Shown here: in pieces, positions 1 through 5,588 of the stretch
How the letters are laid out: every line of letters starts with the position of its first letter
Numbering within the stretch: position 1 is the stretch's first letter
Assembly: GCA_027011835.1 (NCBI GenBank)
Contig: JALUZN010000108.1
Location: forward strand, 1 to 12,005
DNA length: 12,005 nucleotides
Direction: 5' to 3'
DNA from: Draconibacterium sp.
Lineage (GTDB): Bacteria > Bacteroidota > Bacteroidia > Bacteroidales > Prolixibacteraceae
The notes under the pieces: generated by a model
Databases searched by the model: none
What the model was told of the DNA's origin: nothing
The model's input: only the letters and a program-made list of their open reading frames with translations
Translations under genes and position numbers: made by a program

Positions 1-278
1 TCGTTTACTGTTTCGAAATTAAATGCAAATTCCTGTGGAAGCCATGCCGTTATTTTTCGTATCTCGTTAATATTTTGCCGGTTTAAAACAATTCCGTTAA
101 CCGAAACTATTCCTTCAAAATTGGGAATAAAACCACCGAGCAGATTTAGTAAAGTAGATTTTCCTTTTCCCGACTTACCTGTTAGAGCAAGCTTTTCGCC
201 TTTTTTTAGCGATAACGAAAAGTTATTAAAGATTACTTCATCGTTGAATGAGATATTTAAGTTCTTGATTTCTATCAT
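1..278 (-). CDS. ABC transporter ATP-binding protein (N-terminal part, runs off the left edge)
   Basis: This is the first 92 codons of an ABC-type ATPase, which hydrolyses ATP to drive a membrane transporter; the rest lies outside the window. Translating the minus strand from the ATG at 276-278 gives a typical start (MIEIKNLNISF), a Walker A P-loop GKSGKGKST at residues 34-42 and a Q-loop LPQEF with Gln82. The signature motif, Walker B and H-loop would lie beyond the edge. An in-frame TAG stands two codons before the ATG, so this start is well fixed. The P-loop has Lys where many ABC proteins have Cys or Ala (SGKGKS). The gene follows the permease at 384-1724 on the same strand after 105 bases, so it could be a distal operon member or have its own promoter. 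The substrate cannot be told from this fragment. Confidence 0.85.
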   Translation of the reverse strand, partial: MIEIKNLNISFNDEVIFNNFSLSLKKGEKLALTGKSGKGKSTLLNLLGGFIPNFEGIVSVNGIVLNRQNINEIRKITAWLPQEFAFNFETVN

Positions 279-383
279 CTGCTATCGAATCATATTTTTA
301 TAAAATTTATCGTACTTCGATTGGTGTTCTTTTTTTCGAATAGTTTATTTTTTTCTTTTAGTAATTAGTAAGTTGCCTCTGTT

Positions 384-1724
384 TTATTTCGAAAGTAGTT
401 TTTTAAACACAGTATTTAATCCGAATAGTTGATTTAAGAAAATCGCTAAAACAGTAGTTGTTGGTAGTGGGTCGGTAAAAATTACCTGAACAACCTGCGG
501 AGCTCTGGCGTAAAGTTGTGGTAGAAATGCAGTGCTTAGTCCGAAGAAAAATGAAATGCCAATTACGAAAGTTTTGTGTTGGTTCCATTCATCAGAGAAA
601 GTCTCTTTCATTCCGGTTACAATCATAAAACTTCCTGCAAAAATAATAGATGCGCCCAAAACGGGGTGTGGCATCATCGACAGGATAGAGATAAATTTAG
701 GAAAGAAAGCCAGTACAATAAATATTAAACCCGCTACCACACTAATCCAACGACTTACAACTTTGGTTGCGCCGGCAAGTCCAATGTTGCTCGACGATGT
801 ATCGACAGCCAATCCACCAAATAATCCGGCAAGTGCCGTTGAAAATCCATCGGCCAAAAGTCCTTTTCTGATAGGTGTAAAATTTACCTCTTTTAACTCC
901 GGCTCCGATATTTTTTGTGCTGCCAACAAATTTCCAAACGATTTCAACGAGCCACTGATTGCAATAACCGTAAACGGAATCAGCATTCCCCAATTAAAAC
1001 TGAGATTAAAAAACTCTCCACCAAAATGGGGGAGTGCGAAGTAGGGAGTCTCTTGTAACGAGACAATACTTTGCCAGTATTCGGGTTGTGCAATTAAAGC
1101 TACCAACCAGCCTGTCAGTAATCCAATTATAAGTGAGTACATTTTTATAAAACCTTTTCCCCAAAGATTTGCAAGAACGGTAATGAGTAATGTAAAAAGT
1201 CCGATAAAAATATCGCTGTTTCTGATTGCGTCGCCGTGATATTCCAATCCGAAAAACGAGGTGACGGCAGTTTTAATAATGCTCACACCAACCATGGTAA
1301 CTACCAATCCAACAATATAAGTGGGGAAAATACTTTTAAGTTTTTGAACAACCGGAGCCAGTGCCATTTCAAGCAGTCCGGCAATAATAATCATTCCGCG
1401 CATTAACGGAAGGCCGCCAACCCAGACTGCCGATAACGACAGGCTAAAATAGGAGGGACCACAAACGTTTGGGCATAAATATTTTGAGCCGATTAGTGGT
1501 AACCCAACCGATTGAATGATGGAACCAATTCCGGCAGCTAACATCGAAAAAGCAATTAGAGAGTTGGTTTGAAGGGCTGACATACTGAGTTGACCCGCAA
1601 ATAAAATGGGCAAGCTTAACGAAACAACCATTAGTAAAACATGCTGAAATGATAAAACAAACAGATGTCCTGCCGGTGGAACTTGATTTACAGTATATTC
1701 AAAAGTATTTGTTTTTTTTTGCAT
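384..1724 (-). CDS. NCS2 family nucleobase permease (xanthine/uracil type), divergent substrate site
   Basis: A 446-residue inner-membrane carrier of the nucleobase:cation symporter-2 family, which normally imports uracil, xanthine or uric acid with protons or sodium. The chain is hydrophobic along its length, consistent with 12-14 membrane segments, and is of normal family length. The conserved QH pair of TM1 is at Gln27-His28. The family signature region at about 291-325 is recognisable (DGFSTALAGLFGG, then DTSSSNIGLAGAT, then SR). The residues that normally hold the base are changed. The TM8 Glu of the ESxGD-type motif aligns with Lys261 (KSFGN), and the TM10 Glu/Gln of (E/Q)N(I/N)G aligns with Ser312 (SNIGL). 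The substrate may therefore not be a standard purine or pyrimidine. The gene lies 15 bases after the Cache lipoprotein gene and is surely co-transcribed with it. Family assignment is firm; substrate is unknown. Confidence 0.88.
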   Translation of the reverse strand: MQKKTNTFEYTVNQVPPAGHLFVLSFQHVLLMVVSLSLPILFAGQLSMSALQTNSLIAFSMLAAGIGSIIQSVGLPLIGSKYLCPNVCGPSYFSLSLSAVWVGGLPLMRGMIIIAGLLEMALAPVVQKLKSIFPTYIVGLVVTMVGVSIIKTAVTSFFGLEYHGDAIRNSDIFIGLFTLLITVLANLWGKGFIKMYSLIIGLLTGWLVALIAQPEYWQSIVSLQETPYFALPHFGGEFFNLSFNWGMLIPFTVIAISGSLKSFGNLLAAQKISEPELKEVNFTPIRKGLLADGFSTALAGLFGGLAVDTSSSNIGLAGATKVVSRWISVVAGLIFIVLAFFPKFISILSMMPHPVLGASIIFAGSFMIVTGMKETFSDEWNQHKTFVIGISFFFGLSTAFLPQLYARAPQVVQVIFTDPLPTTTVLAIFLNQLFGLNTVFKKLLSK

Positions 1725-1739
1725 ACTTTACTTTTTAAA

Positions 1740-2654
1740 TTAGGGCGCTTTGGGAAGTTGTGTTGCTGCTCCCACAAAAATAGTTTCATTCCCTATTTTT
1801 GTTTTTCTAAGATATAAAATCATCTTTCTTAAATCTCTGTCGTAACGGTTTTTAGCAAGAAAAACTTCCCATGTATTATCTTTTGTCTCGAGCTGCCGAA
1901 GCGCATGAATTATTGGTTTGTGTTTTGCTTCGTCGACACATTGCAGCAAATTTATTTGTGCCGAGTTGTTATTGGTAACCGGAGAAATAATTGTTTCGCC
2001 TGAACTATTAAAAATGAAAACACGTACTTCGCGAAAGTTAAATTCCGAAACCGGGTCCGAGATTTTATCAATTGCTTTTTCACCTCTTTTTTCAATCAAC
2101 TGCACTGCATCGTCAACAATTATACGAATGAATTCTTTCTCTTCCTGCGGGTAATTTAAACCTCCACCAACATACAATTCTCTCCCCTCGGGTGTTGTAA
2201 CCTTAAAATGACACGACGATTTTGGAACTGGAAAAAACTTGCCGGGTTGCCACCACGAATAGTGAACCCATGCATGCGGATTATTTGAATTATCTAAAGC
2301 TTCGAGAATTAAGCGGGCAATTGGTTTCCCATTTTTATCGGTGATTTCCATCAGGTTTTTTCCCTCGAATTGCGGCATCCCTGCATGAAAAAGATTGACT
2401 CCGTTCATGTCGAAAATGTAGAGATACCTGTCTTTCGAAAAATAGTTCTTCCTGTTCTGTTTAAAATAGTCGATGCTTTTTATTCCCTCTTTTTCCAGAA
2501 TTAACGAGGCATCGTAAACAAATTTTACCAAATCTTTTGTGTCGCGATATTGATAAACAGAGAGGTCTAAGTCTTTGTAATGGTTCTCGCAGCCTTGCAA
2601 AAGAGAGATGCCGACTAACAGGAAAACAGTAAGTATGAAATTGTTTTTTTTCAA
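1740..2654 (-). CDS. Lipoprotein with two tandem Cache-type sensor domains
   Basis: A 304-residue predicted lipoprotein. The signal peptide (MKKNNFILTVFLLVGISL) ends in the lipobox LQGC with the lipidated Cys22. Residues about 42-166 resemble a single-Cache type 2 domain: an N-terminal helix (FVYDASLILEKEG), then YLYIFDMNGVNLFHAG, GKNL, DKNGKP, the WVHYSWW strand and PKSS, ending in YVGGGL. Residues about 172-300 look like a second, more divergent copy (DDAVQLIEKRGEKAI, VFIFNSSGETI, ending IFVGAATQL). Cache domains bind small ligands outside the cytoplasm. Here there is no kinase, chemotaxis or cyclic-nucleotide output domain, so the protein is probably a binding or sensing component. The start is TTG (bases 2652-2654): an in-frame TAA lies two codons upstream and the next in-frame ATG (residue 83) would remove the signal peptide. 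It is the first gene of an operon with the permease 15 bases downstream. Partnership with that permease is inference. Confidence 0.8.
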   Translation of the reverse strand: MKKNNFILTVFLLVGISLLQGCENHYKDLDLSVYQYRDTKDLVKFVYDASLILEKEGIKSIDYFKQNRKNYFSKDRYLYIFDMNGVNLFHAGMPQFEGKNLMEITDKNGKPIARLILEALDNSNNPHAWVHYSWWQPGKFFPVPKSSCHFKVTTPEGRELYVGGGLNYPQEEKEFIRIIVDDAVQLIEKRGEKAIDKISDPVSEFNFREVRVFIFNSSGETIISPVTNNNSAQINLLQCVDEAKHKPIIHALRQLETKDNTWEVFLAKNRYDRDLRKMILYLRKTKIGNETIFVGAATQLPKAP

Positions 2655-2691
2655 TTTGGTTTATATGTAATGTTAAATTCAATCGAGACTA

Positions 2692-2721
2692 TAAATGTAA
2701 TTAATTGAGGCGGAATGCAAA
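2692..2721 (-). promoter_or_regulatory. Candidate Bacteroidota-type promoter for the lipoprotein-permease operon
   Basis: On the minus strand, TTTG (2718-2721) is followed after 18 bases by TACATTTA (2692-2699), which matches the Bacteroidota -7 consensus TAnnTTTG at all but the last base. Transcription would begin about 30 bases before the TTG start codon. AT-rich DNA yields chance matches, so this is only a candidate. Confidence 0.4.
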
Positions 2722-2816
2722 CAAGTTCGATAAATTTAAACTGAGATGGAAATGGAAAAGATTGGGAGATTGCTATGGTGCAACGAACAAGTATAAAAGG
2801 ATTGCCCGATAAAATT

Positions 2817-2880
2817 ACAGGTTAAAATAGGCGCTGCAGAAAAACTTAAATTGTAGTTTACAACGCCTGATTTAACCTGT
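2817..2880. repeat. Long inverted repeat (17-base arms, 30-base loop), possible terminator of the kinase gene
   Basis: The left arm 2817-2833 (ACAGGTTAAAATAGGCG) pairs with the right arm 2864-2880 (CGCCTGATTTAACCTGT) at 15 of 17 positions. Within the loop, a further AAACT/AGTTT pair could extend the structure. It lies 23 bases past the stop codon of the minus-strand kinase gene, where a terminator would be expected. On that strand the hairpin is followed only by a weak T-run (AATTTTATC), so it is not a classical rho-independent terminator. It could also stabilise the 3' end of the transcript. Apart from this repeat and the lipoprotein promoter, the 249-base gap 2655-2903 shows nothing recognisable. 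Confidence 0.6.
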
Positions 2881-2903
2881 TTCTCATTATTGTTGAGCCC
2901 GGT

Positions 2904-3626
2904 TTAATAGTATTGAACTTTTAGTTTAGCATCGGTAAGAATACCTTTTTTTACTATTGCATTTTCAATAATATCAACAATATCGTCGTCGGAAAACGAA
3001 GCACGGTTTAAAATCATGTCAAAATTATCCTGATTATAATTGTCGTCTTTAAATGCGTTTCTAAATGTAATACGTTCTTTTTCTACCCGTTGAATAAATT
3101 CAATAGCATTGTCTCTGTTTAAATCCTTTTTTTCCTGCACTGCCTTTATTCTATATTCCATGGGAGCAACCAGTCTGATATGAAAAGCATTTTTTATATC
3201 GCTGGCAACAATATGTCCGGCCCGACCTACAATAATGGCAAATCCCTCAACAGCACACGAGCGAATAACGTCTTTTACTGTATTGGTTATGCGTCGCTCG
3301 CTTTTGAAATTACGGTTATTGAATGCTTTTATAATCTCTTCGAACGAGTACTTGTCCGATTCGGTAAAAACACGGATAACATGTTCTGCATCCATCTCCA
3401 GTTCGTTTGCACTTTTCTGAAAAATCTCTTTACTCAGCACTCGCCAATCGTCTAAAAAACGTTGTTCGTTTAATCGGCATGCAATTTTTTTGGCAAGTTT
3501 AATTCCTCCACAACCAACTTCTCGCGAAATTGTAATAACCGGTCCTGCTGTGACCAGTCTGCCTTGTTCAAAAGGATCTTCTTTTTTAAGGCGCCTGTTT
3601 AGATAATTTATTAACTCGTTGCCCAT
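2904..3626 (-). CDS. Cytidylate kinase-like family protein
   Basis: A 240-residue soluble protein resembling the cytidylate kinase-like family (AAA-type P-loop nucleotide kinases related to Cmk). The P-loop region is ITISREVGCGGIKLAKKIA at residues 31-49. This is the family's divergent form: it lacks the normal GxxGxGKS/T but keeps the SRxxGxGG core. A second conserved element is IIVGRAGHI at 131-139, followed by a strand and an Arg-containing lid-like region (FHIRLVAPMEYRIKAV, 148-163). About 30 residues precede the first strand. True Cmk phosphorylates CMP and dCMP; members of this family are often of unknown substrate, so I do not assign Cmk. The gene seems to be a single transcription unit, divergent from aminopeptidase P, with an inverted repeat beyond each end. 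Start ATG at 3624-3626 is preceded by an A-rich stretch rather than a Shine-Dalgarno site. Confidence 0.82.
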   Translation of the reverse strand: MGNELINYLNRRLKKEDPFEQGRLVTAGPVITISREVGCGGIKLAKKIACRLNEQRFLDDWRVLSKEIFQKSANELEMDAEHVIRVFTESDKYSFEEIIKAFNNRNFKSERRITNTVKDVIRSCAVEGFAIIVGRAGHIVASDIKNAFHIRLVAPMEYRIKAVQEKKDLNRDNAIEFIQRVEKERITFRNAFKDDNYNQDNFDMILNRASFSDDDIVDIIENAIVKKGILTDAKLKVQYY

Positions 3627-3741
3627 AATTTCTATTTTTTTAGATTATAACAATTGTACGATATTACTCTTGTTTAGGTTTTAAAATGGGCTGTTAAAAA
3701 AAATCAAATAGTGTTACCGATTATTAATTATTGTTTATAAA

Positions 3742-3808
3742 GAAGTTGTTTAAAGTTAAAGGGGATTTTCGAGAGTGACAGATTTTCAATTTGACTTTAA
3801 ACAACTTC
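3742..3808. repeat. Long inverted repeat (19-base arms, 29-base loop) between divergent genes
   Basis: The left arm 3742-3760 (GAAGTTGTTTAAAGTTAAA) and right arm 3790-3808 (TTTGACTTTAAACAACTTC) pair across 19 positions with a single G-T wobble; the outer 15 bases are perfect. The loop begins with GGGG and contains GATTTTC (3764-3770), which recurs at 3781-3787 across the start of the right arm. It sits between the divergent kinase and aminopeptidase P genes, where it cannot terminate either. Its right arm ends 52 bases before the aminopeptidase start, just upstream of a -7-like element, so an operator or cruciform role is possible. Confidence 0.65.
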
Positions 3809-3820
3809 AAATGGATTGAG

Positions 3821-3828
3821 TATATTCG
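3821..3828 (+). promoter_or_regulatory. Candidate -7 element of the aminopeptidase P gene
   Basis: TATATTCG differs from the Bacteroidota -7 consensus TAnnTTTG at one base and lies 33 bases before the ATG at 3861. No good TTTG occurs at the usual distance upstream. The right arm of the inverted repeat ends in that region, so the element would be overlapped or controlled by it. Weak evidence. Confidence 0.3.
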
Positions 3829-3860
3829 CATGATTATTAAATGCATTTAAAACTACAATT

Positions 3861-5246
3861 ATGTTCGATAAATTAACTTATATAGAGCGGCGAAAAGCAT
3901 TACATAATAGCGGATTAAAAGGTGTTGGGCTAATTCTGGGAAACATTGAATCGTCAATGAATTTTCCCGAAAATACATTTCATTTTCGACAAGACAGTTC
4001 GTTTTTGTACTTCTTTGGGCTCGATTTTCCCGGTCTTGCCGGAGTAGTCGATTTTGATAGTGGAGAGGATTATATCTTTGGAGATGATGTAGATATTGAA
4101 GATATTATTTGGATGGGAAAACAAGTTCCGTTAAAAGAGAATGCAGCAAAAGCAGGAGTTAAAAATACAGCTCCATTTAACGAACTCTTCAAATTTATTT
4201 CAAAGGCAATAAAAAGTGGGCGGAAAATTCATTTCCTGCCTCCCTATAGAGCAGCAAATAAAATGATACTCGAACAGTTATTGGGAATTTCGTCGTTTCA
4301 GGTGCGCGAACATGCATCAATCGAATTTATTAAAGCAATAATACCCATTCGTTCTGTTAAAGATGCCAATGAAATTAATGAGATAGAAAAGGCATGTGCT
4401 ACCGGTTACGAAATGCATGTGACTGCAATGAAAATGGCTTATCCCGATGTTTGGGAACAGAAGATTGCCGGAACAATTGAGGGAATTGCCGTTGCCGGTG
4501 GTGCCATGCCGTCTTTCCCGATAATTCTTACTCAACATGGCGAAACACTCCACAATCATAGCCATGCAGAATTTTTAAAAAAGGGTAATTTAATGCTTAC
4601 CGATGCAGGAGCCGAATCGGGAATGCACTATGCATCCGACTTTACTCGTACCGTTCCGGTGGGTGGTAAGTTTACCCAAAAGCAGCGCGAGATTTATGAA
4701 ATTGTGCTTGCTGCAAATAATCATGGACACAAACTAACAAAACCCGGTGTCAGCTACCTGTCGGTGCATTTCTCGGTGGCCGAAGTGATTACAACAAAAC
4801 TAAAAGAGTTGGGGCTGATGAAAGGCGATGTAAAAGAGGCGGTGAGAAATGGGGCACATGCTCTGTTTATGCCTCATGGATTGGGACATATGATGGGTCT
4901 CGATGTTCACGATATGGAAGATTTGGGAGAGATTAATGTTGGATACGACGAAGAAATTCGCCCGGTTAGCCAATTTGGAACAGCCTATTTGCGCCTCGGT
5001 AAAAAGTTAAAACCCGGTTATGTAATTACCAACGAACCCGGAATTTATTTTATTCCCGATTTAATTGATAAATGGCAGCATGAAAAGATAAACACCGATT
5101 TTATCAATTTCGAAAAACTAAATGAGTATCGCAACTTTGGTGGTATAAGGCTCGAAGACGATGTTTTGGTTACCGAAACAGGAAGTCGTATTCTTGGAAA
5201 AAGAATCCCAATACATCCCGACGATATTGAATCGGTTATGCAATAA
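3861..5246 (+). CDS. pepP: Xaa-Pro aminopeptidase (aminopeptidase P, M24B family)
   Basis: A 461-residue cytoplasmic metallopeptidase that removes the N-terminal residue from peptides whose second residue is proline, helping recycle proline-containing peptides. Residues 1-160 form the aminopeptidase P N-terminal domain (FHFRQDSSFLYFFGLDFPG at 40-58). From about 165 on is the pita-bread catalytic fold. All five metal ligands are visible: Asp248 (LTDAGAE), Asp260 (SDFTRT), His343 (HGLGH), Glu392 (TNEPGIYF) and Glu432 (RLEDDVL). His231, His233 and His235 (HNHSH) fit the conserved substrate-binding loop. Length is normal for bacterial PepP. There is no signal peptide. The gene appears monocistronic, with 342 bases before the next start codon. 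The start is the ATG preceded by an A-rich sequence, normal for this group. Assignment is firm; the symbol rests on family resemblance. Confidence 0.95.
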   Translation: MFDKLTYIERRKALHNSGLKGVGLILGNIESSMNFPENTFHFRQDSSFLYFFGLDFPGLAGVVDFDSGEDYIFGDDVDIEDIIWMGKQVPLKENAAKAGVKNTAPFNELFKFISKAIKSGRKIHFLPPYRAANKMILEQLLGISSFQVREHASIEFIKAIIPIRSVKDANEINEIEKACATGYEMHVTAMKMAYPDVWEQKIAGTIEGIAVAGGAMPSFPIILTQHGETLHNHSHAEFLKKGNLMLTDAGAESGMHYASDFTRTVPVGGKFTQKQREIYEIVLAANNHGHKLTKPGVSYLSVHFSVAEVITTKLKELGLMKGDVKEAVRNGAHALFMPHGLGHMMGLDVHDMEDLGEINVGYDEEIRPVSQFGTAYLRLGKKLKPGYVITNEPGIYFIPDLIDKWQHEKINTDFINFEKLNEYRNFGGIRLEDDVLVTETGSRILGKRIPIHPDDIESVMQ

Positions 5247-5311
5247 AATATTGAAAGATTTACTTATACTCAAACAACCTAGCATTCCAACATTACACGA
5301 TGAAATTAGGG

Positions 5312-5356
5312 ACTTGATTTGGTTAACTCCTCTTTTCTCTTCTGTTAAATTCAAGT
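5312..5356 (+). terminator. Imperfect inverted repeat downstream of aminopeptidase P
   Basis: ACTTGA (5312-5317) pairs with TCAAGT (5351-5356) and inner TTAAC (5323-5327) pairs with GTTAA (5344-5348), around a pyrimidine-rich loop. It begins 66 bases after the aminopeptidase stop codon. No T-run follows, so function as a terminator is only possible. Confidence 0.25.
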
Positions 5357-5387
5357 GATAAAAAGATGTCGATTTATAAATAAATTT

Positions 5388-5443
5388 TATATTTGTGAAA
5401 ATAACAATAAGTGTTTGCTATTTTTTAAACCTATTTATATTTA
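5388..5443 (+). promoter_or_regulatory. Two candidate promoters ahead of the GH3 gene
   Basis: TATATTTG at 5388-5395 is a perfect match to the Bacteroidota -7 consensus, but no clear TTTG stands at the right distance upstream. A second site pairs TTTG (5414-5417) with TATATTTA (5436-5443) over 18 bases, the same geometry as the lipoprotein promoter. Either would give a 5' leader of roughly 140-190 bases before the GH3 start at 5589. Confidence 0.45.
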
Positions 5444-5469
5444 TGAAACGAGCATGTAAGCTTTTATAC

Positions 5470-5562
5470 CTGGAGTGACGATAATCTCGATGTACATCGG
5501 AAGCAAGTTCTCCAGAGTACTCGGGCAGGTTATATTTTTCCTGCAAAACAATCCCTTCAGGG
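5470..5562 (+). other. Hairpin-rich 5' leader of the GH3 gene
   Basis: Three stem-loops follow one another. CTGGAG (5470-5475) pairs with CTCCAG (5510-5515) and encloses a perfect 12-base palindrome CGATGTACATCG (5488-5499). Next comes a GCAGG/CCTGC hairpin (about 5525-5544), then a small CCCT-TC-AGGG hairpin (5553-5562). The stretch is less AT-rich than its flanks. A reading frame is open from GTG at 5475 into the GH3 gene, but it would bury the signal peptide inside the protein, so I treat this region as untranslated leader. I do not recognise it as a known riboswitch class. It could be a cis-regulatory RNA, an operator, or the remnant of an inserted palindromic element. Confidence 0.4.
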
Positions 5563-5588
5563 CTTTAAAAACAACTAATTTTAATAGT

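Noticed and set aside
532..1044. Plus-strand open frame of 170 codons
   Set aside because: It is antisense to the NCS2 permease, whose protein sequence is clearly recognisable, and its translation shows no family motif.
2817..2880. Integron attC-like recombination site
   Set aside because: The arms have the core-site bases in the wrong order (GTTAAA first, TTTAAC last) and no integrase or cassette array is present.
5475..5588. GTG-started 38-residue N-terminal extension of the GH3 protein
   Set aside because: It would place the lipoprotein signal peptide inside the protein; ATG 5589 gives a textbook signal with a lipobox Cys at residue 18.
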